Positions 43,403 through 51,411 of a DNA stretch of 64,000 nt are shown in pieces. Numbering within the stretch: position 1 is the first letter of the stretch; each line of letters starts with the position of its first letter. The translations under genes and the position numbers were made by a program. The stretch is from Dielma sp000508965 (lineage in GTDB: Bacteria; Bacillota_I; Bacilli_A; Erysipelotrichales; Erysipelotrichaceae): the NCBI GenBank assembly GCA_000508965.1, contig BAHV02000012.1, forward strand, positions 62,001-126,000, written 5' to 3'. The notes beneath the pieces were generated by a model. That model ran no database searches and had not been told where the DNA came from. It worked only from the letters and a program-made list of their open reading frames with translations.

Positions 43403-43876
43403 TTATTTTAAATTTTTTAAATCAATTTGCTTATCATTCGGTGTCGCTTGAAAATATACGCGAATTCCCGCATCTTCCATTGCTTTTAATACCGCAACTT
43501 CATCATCACTGGCAGATACATTTTTATATAAATTTTTGCGTGTTTTACTCGCGCCCATGCCGCCGACATTCAAAGCTCTCAGCGAAGCGCCGCTGTCAAA
43601 TACCTTTTGAGCCGTCTGCGGTGTTTTCATCAGAAGCACTGTATTTTTATCATCCGCCTCATATTCCGCAATCAACTGAGTTAAATTGTTGGTTCCCTCA
43701 ATCCTTAATTCAATGCCGGAAGGTGCAACCATCTTCAGCACATTGATCAAAAAGCTGTCAGCGGCTACCTGATCATCGATAATTAAAATCTTTTTAGCCT
43801 GATAATTCTTGATCCACGCGGTTACTACCTGACCATGAATCAGGCGGTCATCAATGCGTATAAACTTAATACTCAT
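43403..43876 (-). CDS. PTS mannose-family EIIB component
   Basis: 157 residues. It is phosphorylated on a histidine in IRIDDRLIHGQVVTAW, His14 region, and passes the phosphate to the sugar. The rest follows the family: IIDDQVAADSFLINVLKMVA and NVGGMGASKTRKNLYKNV. It ends with IDLKNLK. Gene spacing to IIA is 7 bases and to IIC 21 bases. Confidence 0.94.
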   Translation of the reverse strand: MSIKFIRIDDRLIHGQVVTAWIKNYQAKKILIIDDQVAADSFLINVLKMVAPSGIELRIEGTNNLTQLIAEYEADDKNTVLLMKTPQTAQKVFDSGASLRALNVGGMGASKTRKNLYKNVSASDDEVAVLKAMEDAGIRVYFQATPNDKQIDLKNLK

Positions 43877-43883
43877 TTTTCAC

Positions 43884-44294
43884 TCACTCCTTTGCAAAGC
43901 TGCTTAATAATTCATTTTTAGTCATTAAGCTCTTCATTCCCATGGTTTTAGCAAATTCTGCTAATTCATCCAGTACATAATGTTCCTGATTCAGCATGAC
44001 CTCCAGCATCATGCCAAGATTGACGCCTACAACAACCTGCACATTCGGCTCCTGAAGTCTGCCGATAATGCTGTTGAAGGGTGTCCCTCCTAAAACATCG
44101 ATCAGCACCAGAAATTCATGATCAGGATATTGCAGGAAAACCTCTTCAAGCGTTTCTTTATACGCTTCCGGTGCCATTCCTGCCTGCAGTCCTACCGCAA
44201 GCATGTCCTCATGCGGACCGATAATCATCTGCGTAGTCTCCAACAGTGCTTGTGCTAAGCTGCCGTGTGCTGCGAGTATCACTTTTCTTTTCAT
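43884..44294 (-). CDS. PTS mannose-family EIIA component
   Basis: 136 residues. The phospho-histidine lies in ILAAHGSLAQALL (His10 region); FLVLIDVLGGTPFN is the other family mark. The start at 44294 follows aaagggg; longer in-frame reading upstream runs into the promoter. It is the first gene of the IIA-IIB-IIC-IID-BtpA-HAD operon, about 27 bases after the -10. Confidence 0.93.
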   Translation of the reverse strand: MKRKVILAAHGSLAQALLETTQMIIGPHEDMLAVGLQAGMAPEAYKETLEEVFLQYPDHEFLVLIDVLGGTPFNSIIGRLQEPNVQVVVGVNLGMMLEVMLNQEHYVLDELAEFAKTMGMKSLMTKNELLSSFAKE

Positions 44295-44320
44295 CTTGGT
44301 ACCCCTTTCTTTATACTCAA

Positions 44321-44348
44321 AGTATATCATTATATTTCATATTGTCAA
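44321..44348 (-). promoter_or_regulatory. Promoter of the mannose-type PTS operon
   Basis: On the minus strand TTGACA (44348-44343) and TATACT (44326-44321), 16-base spacer. One of three direct repeats fills the spacer. Confidence 0.75.
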
Positions 44349-44404
44349 CTTAATATCTCATTATATTTCACATAAATTCAATAAACATCTCATTTTATCT
44401 CATA
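44328..44404. repeat. Three phased direct repeats, probable operator
   Basis: CATTATATTTCATA (44328-44341), CATTATATTTCACA (44359-44372) and CATTTTATCTCATA (44391-44404) are spaced 31 and 32 bases apart, about three helical turns. On the operon strand they read TATGAAATATAATG. The first sits between -35 and -10 and the other two just upstream, a layout typical of a repressor that loops or binds cooperatively, such as the DeoR-family protein. Confidence 0.7.
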
Positions 44405-44457
44405 TCAAAACGATTATCCCACCAAAAATAACAAAACAGGAGCATATTGTCTCCTGT

Positions 44458-45942
44458 CTATTTAATAAATTTTGTTTCAGCGAGCAGCTTAGGGTTTTTC
44501 AGCATATCAAACAGATACATGTATTTGCGCGTCCAATTTTTGGGAATTGGCTCTTCATAAAAAGGTTTATTCTGATCGATATAACGGATTTTTTCACGAG
44601 GGTTACGGATTACTTTAACGATAATTGTCTTTGTATCAATTAATCCTTCACTGTCCATGACATAGTAAGTTACAGGATATTCACCCAAGACCCACGTATC
44701 AACAGAACCCGTATAGCTGATCACATCATTCAGCCAGCCATCTTCAAAATCATAAGCCGATACATCCTTCATGTAATCAAAGTCATCGTATTGATAAATC
44801 GTATGATCACTGGCATCAATCAGCGGCGGATAATTGTCCGGTTCAATCACCGTAACAAGCATCTGTTTAATATCATACAGCCCCTTACTGTCCTCAACAT
44901 AGAAGGTAATCAGATAATTACCTGGTTCATCAATGACTTCACCATCAATGATCTGCAGCTGATCCGTAAGATCGCCATCCTCAATATCATAAGCGATTGC
45001 ATAATCAAGTAAATGAATGGCCTCACCGGTATAAATGATTGGATGAGCTAAAATCGTGATTTCGGGCGGATTATTGAATTCATAGGCGCTGATAAGTAAA
45101 GGTTCACCGATATAGTCAACAAAATTACCGGCAATCCAGCTTTCATGATCCTCACCTTCATGGGAGACATTACGTCCATTCACGCATTTGATCTCTTTGC
45201 TTGTATGCACCTTGTAATAAGTTACACCCCCGTTTTGAATCCGATCATAAACATGTGTAAAAACCGTGTCTGGTTCATAAAATACAAAATAACCATACGT
45301 TGGTGAACAGAATGTATCGGCAGTTCGGTTTGCGTTTTCTTTTACCGGTTCGCTGCGTTCAAATACCGACTGATAGGCAACCCGCAGCTGGGTATCGATA
45401 AGATCAGAAAATGCCTGATAAATCACCGTGTCACGCTGCGCTTGAAGCGGCACAAGTGTCGGATAATAAATCAATGTTTCCCGGCTGATGCCGCTGCTTA
45501 AGCCATGAACGATCAGAGAAGCATAATATGCGGTATCTATCAGCAGCAATTCAAAAGGAATGACAAAGCGAAAACCGACATTACGGTAATCATAGTAGCA
45601 GACTTCCCCATCCTGATTAAATTCCCCATCCCCGCATTTTCTGACATTCATCGTCCGCATAACTTCTGTCTGATCATTTGGCAGAATCGTCCCCGGCAGC
45701 ACTAGAGCTTCACCCTGATCACTTGTCAGCTTTAATTCAAATTGATGATCACTGCCATCGCGGAAATGCTGAACACTGCTGAGCATGCCCCAGCCCTGAA
45801 TCACAAAACCTTCCTCACTGATTTCAATCGATTGGATTTCATAAGGCAGCCTTTCTTTATCCGTCGCACTATAACTTTCTATTTTCAGTGAATGAACAGT
45901 CAGCAGTAAACAGATTGTCAGAATCCATTTCAAAGCTCTCAC
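44458..45942 (-). CDS. Secreted protein with two Ig-like (DUF5011-type) repeats
   Basis: 494 residues with an N-terminal signal peptide (about 1-20). Residues 30-300 are an unrecognised beta-rich domain containing several Cys pairs. Two Ig-like repeats follow (about 305-385 and 388-455): each has the pattern of an early Asp-Ile-Glu-Asp-Gly or Asp-Phe-Glu-Asp-Gly turn, then GNYLITFYVEDSKGLYD or GEYPVTYYVMDSEGLID. The C terminus lacks an LPXTG motif or membrane anchor. It is likely released or bound to the wall by its repeats. No operon partner; function unknown. Confidence 0.75.
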   Translation of the reverse strand: MRALKWILTICLLLTVHSLKIESYSATDKERLPYEIQSIEISEEGFVIQGWGMLSSVQHFRDGSDHQFELKLTSDQGEALVLPGTILPNDQTEVMRTMNVRKCGDGEFNQDGEVCYYDYRNVGFRFVIPFELLLIDTAYYASLIVHGLSSGISRETLIYYPTLVPLQAQRDTVIYQAFSDLIDTQLRVAYQSVFERSEPVKENANRTADTFCSPTYGYFVFYEPDTVFTHVYDRIQNGGVTYYKVHTSKEIKCVNGRNVSHEGEDHESWIAGNFVDYIGEPLLISAYEFNNPPEITILAHPIIYTGEAIHLLDYAIAYDIEDGDLTDQLQIIDGEVIDEPGNYLITFYVEDSKGLYDIKQMLVTVIEPDNYPPLIDASDHTIYQYDDFDYMKDVSAYDFEDGWLNDVISYTGSVDTWVLGEYPVTYYVMDSEGLIDTKTIIVKVIRNPREKIRYIDQNKPFYEEPIPKNWTRKYMYLFDMLKNPKLLAETKFIK

Positions 45943-45997
45943 GCTACCACCTCCGTTATAGTTATATATAAGCGAAGAAAGTTTGAATGTTTAAAAA

Positions 45998-46018
45998 AAA
46001 ACGAACCGAAGTTCGTTT
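45998..46018 (-). terminator. Terminator after the zinc protease gene
   Basis: AAACGAAC (45999-46006), loop CGAA, GTTCGTTT (46011-46018); on the minus strand it is followed by a run of Ts. Confidence 0.8.
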
Positions 46019-46710
46019 TAATCGTTATTTCTTCTTCCTGAAATCAAAAGCATACGCAGAATTTGGAAAACTGTATTGATCAATGCTGCCACATAGGTCA
46101 GTGCCGCTGCTTTAAGCATACTCTGTGCGTCTGCCTGTTCCGCTTCATCAACGATAGCCAAACTCTCAAGCTGCATTAAAGCGCGTTTAGATGCATTAAA
46201 TTCAATCGGCAAAGTTATGATTTGGAAAACTGCAACAATACATAACGCTGCGATCCCCAGCATCAGCAATGGCCTAATACTGAATATCAAGCCTAAAAAC
46301 AGCACAACCCAGCCTAATTGACTGGCTATGTTTGCCAATGGCAGAATACGGTTTCTCAATTCAATAGCTCCATAGCCTTCCTTATGCTGGATGGCATGAC
46401 CGACTTCATGAGCCGCAACCGAAACCGATGCAATGGATGTTTTATAAAAAATATCCGCTGACAGATTAACCGTATGATCCATTGGATTATAATGATCAGA
46501 AAGTGAACCGCCATTGCTTAGCTGGACAGTTACATTCTGAAGACCATTCGCATCCAAAATCATTCTGGCTGTCTGCGCGCCAGTATATCCTTTTTCAGTA
46601 TCAATTTTACGATAACGGTGATATGCGCTCTGCATTCTAGCATTGGCGATCATAATCACTGCAAAAGCAGCAATATACAGCAAATACTGCAGATAGTAGA
46701 TATCGTTCAC
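46018..46710 (-). CDS. YugP-type membrane zinc metallopeptidase
   Basis: 230 residues. The zinc motif HEVGH lies in VSVAAHEVGHAIQHKEGYG. About four membrane segments surround it: one at the N terminus (about 8-24), two central and one near the C terminus. NLSADIFYKTSIASVSVAA precedes the active site, and FNASKRALMQL after the central segments is typical of the family. Its target is not known; family members are linked loosely to stress or membrane protein turnover. Monocistronic, downstream of HU. Confidence 0.9.
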   Translation of the reverse strand: MNDIYYLQYLLYIAAFAVIMIANARMQSAYHRYRKIDTEKGYTGAQTARMILDANGLQNVTVQLSNGGSLSDHYNPMDHTVNLSADIFYKTSIASVSVAAHEVGHAIQHKEGYGAIELRNRILPLANIASQLGWVVLFLGLIFSIRPLLMLGIAALCIVAVFQIITLPIEFNASKRALMQLESLAIVDEAEQADAQSMLKAAALTYVAALINTVFQILRMLLISGRRNND

Positions 46711-46732
46711 GCTAGTCCCTCCTTAGAAAGAA

Positions 46733-46756
46733 AAATAGAAGCCGAAGCTTCTATTT
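46733..46756 (-). terminator. Terminator after the HU gene
   Basis: AAATAGAAGC (46733-46742), loop CGAA, GCTTCTATTT (46747-46756), with Ts following on the minus strand. A UUCG-type tetraloop on the RNA. Confidence 0.85.
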
Positions 46757-47035
46757 AACAGCATCCTTTAATGCTTTAGCTGCCTTAAATGCAGGAGCTT
46801 TTGTAGCAGGAATAGGAAGTGGTTCTTTAGTAGCAGGGTTAATACCTGTACGTGCCGCACGTTCCTTAACTTCAAATTTACCGAAACCGCTGATGTCAAC
46901 TTTTGATCCGTCAACTAATGCAGCAGTAATAGATTCAAATACTGTATCAACTGCAACTGTTGCATCCTTTTTTGTAATTTCTAGTTTATTAGCCAAAACT
47001 TCGACTAAACCTTTTTTGTTTAAAACTTCACTCAT
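46751..47035 (-). CDS. hup: DNA-binding protein HU
   Basis: A 94-residue histone-like protein that binds and bends DNA. It has the family core EVLNKKGLVEVLANKLEITK, VDISGFGKFEVKERAART and GINPATKEPLPIPA, with a Lys-rich tail. The start at 47035 follows tggaggt. In B. subtilis hbs lies beside spoIVA, as here. It has its own strong promoter. Confidence 0.96.
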   Translation of the reverse strand: MSEVLNKKGLVEVLANKLEITKKDATVAVDTVFESITAALVDGSKVDISGFGKFEVKERAARTGINPATKEPLPIPATKAPAFKAAKALKDAVK

Positions 47036-47060
47036 GTTAATTACCTCCAAACATGAATAT

Positions 47061-47089
47061 ATAATATCATCAAACAGTTACTATTTCAA
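47061..47089 (-). promoter_or_regulatory. Promoter of the HU gene
   Basis: On the minus strand TTGAAA (47089-47084) and TATTAT (47066-47061), 17-base spacer. Confidence 0.75.
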
Positions 47090-47128
47090 CACTTTTATCG
47101 AATAAATGAATTTTCAATAAAGGCTTAA

Positions 47129-48607
47129 TTATAGGACTATCGCAATGACATTTCCCTTTCCTTTATTAACCAGTTTAGTTAAAATATCCTGTAAGCGCAC
47201 CCGTGCAGCCTCAGGGATCATGGAAAGCTTGGCATTAAGCCCGTCGCGGATCAAATCAGAGAGTTTACGGCCGAAAATATCAGAATCCCAAATACTCTGA
47301 TCATCCTTTCCCTGATCTCTTAACAGATAGTTAATTAATTCCTCACTCTGCTCTTTTGAGCCGATGATTGGTTCAAAGGAGCTTTCTACATCAACCTTGA
47401 TCATATGAATACTCGGCGCGATCGCTTTCAGTCTTACGCCGTAGCGATTGCCCTGCTTAATGATTTCCGGTGTTGATAATTCGATATCACTCAGACTGGC
47501 AGAGGCAAAGCCATAACCGGTTTGTTTCACCATCTTTAATGCGGAACTGATTGCATCATATTCTTTTTTAGCTTTAGAAAAGTCCTGCATCAATGACATT
47601 AATTCAGCTTTATCCTTGATTTCAACACCCATGATTTCACGAAGAATATCATTATATAATCCAGGCTTGATCACAATATCGACAAACACGTTGCCGTTGC
47701 CGGGATCAATCGTTGAAAGATTGCTGCTGTCAATGTATTCATTCTCATTAAGAACATCGGTAATTTTTTCAACTTCACGCAGCTTGTCAACGGATGACAT
47801 GCTCGCTTCGATGGAAGCATTGATGTTTTTCTTCAGCCAGTGATCATCGCTGAGTACAGCCACCCACTGAGGCAGCTGAATGTTAATCTCCGATACCGGA
47901 AATTCATAAAGCGCTTCTCTTAAAATAGTATGAATATCGACTTCATTCATGGATTCAACAGAGATTGCCAGAATCGGGACATCATATTTTTCTTTCAGTT
48001 TCTCAACAACACTGCTGGCTGACGCACTGGTAGGATCTGTCGTATTGACAATCACGATGAATGGTTTGCCGATCGCTATCAGTTCATCAATGACCTCCTG
48101 CTCAGCCTCTACATAAGCTTCCCGCGGCAGATCGGTGATGCTGCCGTCACTGGTTACGACAATACCGATCGTCGAATGATCCTGAATCACCTTCTGAGTG
48201 CCTGTTTTAGCAGCCTCATTAAAGGGTATGGCTTGATCATACCATGGTGTGCGCACCATCCGCATGCCATTCTCATCCTTGTAGCCCTTAGCTTCAGGAA
48301 TAACATAACCGACACAGTCAACAAGTCTTACTTTAACGTTAAAGCCGTCTTCAAATTCAATGGTCGCTGCATTATTCGGTACAAATTTCGGCTCGGTGGT
48401 CATGATTGTCTTGCCTTCACCGGATTGCGGAAGCTCATCCGTCATCCGCGCCTTTTCATACTCATCACTGATGTAAGGAATAACAGCCTTTTCCATAAAC
48501 TTTTTAATAAATGTTGATTTGCCGACACGGACTGGTCCGACTATTCCCAGATATATGTCTCCGCCCGTACGTTGTGCGATATTTTTTAAAATCTCTGTGG
48601 TATTCAT
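47129..48607 (-). CDS. spoIVA: Stage IV sporulation protein A
   Basis: A coat-morphogenesis ATPase that forms the basement layer on the forespore outer membrane. It is 492 residues, the same size as in B. subtilis. The N-terminal GTPase-like domain has Walker A GPVRVGKSTFI, and MTTEPKFVPNNAA; the C-terminal localisation and polymerisation part ends with LTKLVNKGKGNVIAIVL. The gene precedes HU on the same strand. Confidence 0.97.
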   Translation of the reverse strand: MNTTEILKNIAQRTGGDIYLGIVGPVRVGKSTFIKKFMEKAVIPYISDEYEKARMTDELPQSGEGKTIMTTEPKFVPNNAATIEFEDGFNVKVRLVDCVGYVIPEAKGYKDENGMRMVRTPWYDQAIPFNEAAKTGTQKVIQDHSTIGIVVTSDGSITDLPREAYVEAEQEVIDELIAIGKPFIVIVNTTDPTSASASSVVEKLKEKYDVPILAISVESMNEVDIHTILREALYEFPVSEINIQLPQWVAVLSDDHWLKKNINASIEASMSSVDKLREVEKITDVLNENEYIDSSNLSTIDPGNGNVFVDIVIKPGLYNDILREIMGVEIKDKAELMSLMQDFSKAKKEYDAISSALKMVKQTGYGFASASLSDIELSTPEIIKQGNRYGVRLKAIAPSIHMIKVDVESSFEPIIGSKEQSEELINYLLRDQGKDDQSIWDSDIFGRKLSDLIRDGLNAKLSMIPEAARVRLQDILTKLVNKGKGNVIAIVL

Positions 48608-48679
48608 TAGGTTCCTCCCTTATTCATTAAACTGTATGTGTCAGAATGCACAGATATGCATAGAATAAGGGGTTAATCT

Positions 48680-49222
48680 TTATTTTATTTCATTTTCCGG
48701 CTGAATGTGAATTACTTTTTGAACCAGCACTTTATTCGCAAAAGCCAAGGCCGCAAACTTCATCGGTATCGCACTCATAACAACTGGATCAATACTATTC
48801 AGCGCACCGCCCTTCAGAATCAGGGAAAGCATCATCTGCAGGGCTTGTTCCTGCTCCTCACAGAAGAGATTATAGGAATCCTTTTCACTCATCACAACGG
48901 TTTGCATCGTGATTGCTGTTTTGATATCTGAGAGTGAAAATACTTGTTTAAAAACAGAAATAACAATCAGATAAGCGAGATGAACACGGTTATATCGTTT
49001 TTTCTGCGGTGAAGGAATCAATTTCATCTTCACATAATTATTTACCATAGCCGGGGTGATGATTTTCTCATCGGGTATGCTTAAGGGAGCCAGATAACGT
49101 TCAATCAGAGAAATCAGTTGATCCATATATAAATCAATAGAAGGCAGCTCATGCCAGCGCGGTAAGTGAAAAGTCAGCATGTCCTCTCCCCATTGATATA
49201 GTTCTTCAGTGTTATTTTTCAT
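48680..49222 (-). CDS. DUF1836-family protein, MerR-like HTH
   Basis: 180 residues. The central part (TPAMVNNYVKMKLIPSPQKK, then RYNRVHLAYLIVISVFKQVF, SLSDIKTAI) is the DUF1836 pattern, which has a MerR-like helix-turn-helix. The start at 49222 follows ttggagga; upstream in-frame codons overlap no ribosome site. Function unknown; probably DNA-binding. It lies between spoIVA and a divergent threonine aldolase gene. Confidence 0.8.
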   Translation of the reverse strand: MKNNTEELYQWGEDMLTFHLPRWHELPSIDLYMDQLISLIERYLAPLSIPDEKIITPAMVNNYVKMKLIPSPQKKRYNRVHLAYLIVISVFKQVFSLSDIKTAITMQTVVMSEKDSYNLFCEEQEQALQMMLSLILKGGALNSIDPVVMSAIPMKFAALAFANKVLVQKVIHIQPENEIK

Positions 49223-49280
49223 AGCTATTCCTCCAAGTAATAGTTTACCTTTTTTTTCTGTTAAGTGCAAATCTTCAATA

Positions 49281-49309
49281 TTGATGAAATAAGAAAAGAG
49301 GATTATAAT
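49281..49309 (+). promoter_or_regulatory. Promoter of the threonine aldolase gene
   Basis: TTGATG at 49281-49286 and TATAAT at 49304-49309, 17-base spacer. Confidence 0.7.
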
Positions 49310-49331
49310 AGTTAAAATGACGGAGGTAGAT

Positions 49332-50372
49332 ATGATGTACAGTTTTAGAAATGATTACAGTGAAGGGGCGCATCCCTCGATATTAAAAGCGATGAGCGAT
49401 GAGAATCTAAATCAGAAAATCGGTTATGGAATGGATGAAATTTGTGAACAGGCACGTTCTTTAATCCGCAAGGAATGCAATGCCGAACAGGCTGACGTGC
49501 ATTTTCTAGTCGGCGGTACGCAAGCCAATCTTACCGTGATAGCCGCTGCCCTGCGGCCTTATGAAGCGGTGATTGCCTGTGAGAGCGGACATATCAACGT
49601 TCATGAAACAGGATCTATTGAGGCATGCGGACATAAGGTATGTACAGCCTATGCAAAGGACGGCAAATTAACACCGGTCATGATACAAAAAATCGTTGAT
49701 TTTCACGCCGATGAGCATATGGTCAAACCTAAAATGGTTTATATTTCTAATGCGACGGAGCTGGGAACCATATACTATAAGGAAGAATTAACCGCCCTTC
49801 ACAAAATCTGCAAGGAACTGGATTTATATCTGTTTATGGATGGAGCGCGGCTGGGCAGCGCTTTAACAGCTGAAGGCAATGATCTGACGCTTGCTGATAT
49901 CGCAAAGCTTTGTGATGTATTCTATATTGGCGGCACAAAGAACGGCGCACTGTTCGGTGAAGCCGTTGTAATCAATCATGAACAAATTAAAAAGGAATTT
50001 CGCTATAATATCAAACAGCGCGGCGGTATGCTGGCTAAAGGCTTTCTTCTAGGTCTTCAATTCAAATCACTTTTTGAAAATGATTTATTTTATTCATTAG
50101 CCAAGCATGCAAACGAATGTGCACAGCGAATGGTCACAGTCATCAAGGATACCGGATTTGAATTTTATGCCGATTCACCGACGAATCAACTATTCCCGAT
50201 TCTACCTAATTCATTAGCCGATAAGATCAGTGAGAAATACGCATTTCAGGTTCATGAAAAAATAAATGATGAAACCTCAGCGCTGCGCTTTGTAACATCT
50301 TGGGCTTGTCCGGATCATATCATCGATGAATTTATCAATGATTTTAAATCATATACCGAACAGGCAAAATAA
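49332..50372 (+). CDS. ltaE: Low-specificity L-threonine aldolase family protein
   Basis: A PLP enzyme that splits L-threonine or allo-threonine to glycine and acetaldehyde. It is 346 residues: FLVGGTQANLTVIAA, ESGHINVHETGSIEACGHK in the N-terminal half, FMDGARLGSAL (PLP-binding Asp), and the PLP lysine in YIGGTKNGALFGEAVV. The start at 49332 follows cggaggt; the next codon is also ATG. Members of this group include phenylserine and beta-eliminating enzymes, so the physiological substrate is uncertain. It is alone on the plus strand between minus-strand operons. Confidence 0.88.
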   Translation: MMYSFRNDYSEGAHPSILKAMSDENLNQKIGYGMDEICEQARSLIRKECNAEQADVHFLVGGTQANLTVIAAALRPYEAVIACESGHINVHETGSIEACGHKVCTAYAKDGKLTPVMIQKIVDFHADEHMVKPKMVYISNATELGTIYYKEELTALHKICKELDLYLFMDGARLGSALTAEGNDLTLADIAKLCDVFYIGGTKNGALFGEAVVINHEQIKKEFRYNIKQRGGMLAKGFLLGLQFKSLFENDLFYSLAKHANECAQRMVTVIKDTGFEFYADSPTNQLFPILPNSLADKISEKYAFQVHEKINDETSALRFVTSWACPDHIIDEFINDFKSYTEQAK

Positions 50373-50396
50373 AAATACGCATCATGCGTATTTTTT
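50372..50396. terminator. Bidirectional terminator between ltaE and gpsA
   Basis: ATACGCA (50375-50381), loop TCA, TGCGTAT (50385-50391), flanked by A and T runs. Confidence 0.75.
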
Positions 50397-50404
50397 ATGT
50401 GTTT

Positions 50405-51400
50405 TTAAAGTTCTGCTTTTAATTCACGCAGCATCAAATCACGGGCCGAAACTGATGGCCTTTTACCCTCATACAACACTTTATAAATCTCATCAACGAT
50501 TGGCATGTCGATCTGGTGCTGCTCCTTAAGTTCATACAAAACCTTAGCCGTGCGCACCCCTTCAACCGTTTTCGTATTGTTCTGCCAAAAAACTTGCGCA
50601 TCATCCGCCTTGCCAATCTGATAGCCAGCTTGAAAATTACGGGAATGTACACTTGTACAAGTAACAACTAAATCACCGATGCCGGTCAAGCCCATAAACG
50701 TTTCCTGACGGCCGCCCATAGCAGTACCGAAGCGAATCATTTCAGCTAAACCGCGGGTAATCAGCGCTGCCTTCGTATTATCGCCATAACCAAGGCCTGC
50801 CAATACGCCGCTCGCTAAAGCAATCGCATTTTTAACCGCTACACCAAGCTCAGAGCCAAGCTCATCATTGCCGCGGTAAACACGAAAGTAATTGTTTGAG
50901 AACAGATGCTGAATCGTCATAGCATCAGCTTCATTTAATGAAACCGCGCAAATCGTTGTCAGCATTCGCAGTACAACTTCCTCCGCATGGCTTGGACCAA
51001 TCAGTGAAACTACACTGCTCAGCTTATCCGATGGAATACAATCACGAATTACATTTGACATCCGGTCGTTGTTGCCCGGATGAAACCCTTTAGCAGTATT
51101 AACAACGATGATTTTTTTAGTTAAATAAGGCAGAATTCCCTGGCATACTTCCTCAATCGCAATCGAAGGTACTGATAAAAGTACAACATCAGCATCTTTA
51201 ATTACGCTGAGATCGGCAGTCGCCTGAAGCTGTGGATTCAGCTGTACGTCAGGAAAGAATTTCTTTATTGTATGTTCATTTTGAATCTCATTGACTTCCT
51301 CATGATTTTTACCCCAAATGATACAGTTTTGTCCATTATCAACGAGCACCTGAGCCAAAGCCGTGCCCCAGCTGCCGCTGCCAATTACAACAGTTTTCAT
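50405..51400 (-). CDS. gpsA: NAD(P)-dependent glycerol-3-phosphate dehydrogenase
   Basis: It reduces dihydroxyacetone phosphate to sn-glycerol-3-phosphate for phospholipids. The 331 residues have the dinucleotide motif VIGSGSWGTALAQ, SLIGPSHAEEV, the catalytic Lys in GVAVKNAIALASGV, LGYGDNTKAALITRGLAEM (cut from a longer match) and LTGIGDLVVTCTS. It follows der by 11 bases; der-gpsA is a conserved pair in Firmicutes. Confidence 0.96.
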   Translation of the reverse strand: MKTVVIGSGSWGTALAQVLVDNGQNCIIWGKNHEEVNEIQNEHTIKKFFPDVQLNPQLQATADLSVIKDADVVLLSVPSIAIEEVCQGILPYLTKKIIVVNTAKGFHPGNNDRMSNVIRDCIPSDKLSSVVSLIGPSHAEEVVLRMLTTICAVSLNEADAMTIQHLFSNNYFRVYRGNDELGSELGVAVKNAIALASGVLAGLGYGDNTKAALITRGLAEMIRFGTAMGGRQETFMGLTGIGDLVVTCTSVHSRNFQAGYQIGKADDAQVFWQNNTKTVEGVRTAKVLYELKEQHQIDMPIVDEIYKVLYEGKRPSVSARDLMLRELKAEL

Positions 51401-51411
51401 TTTATCTTCTC

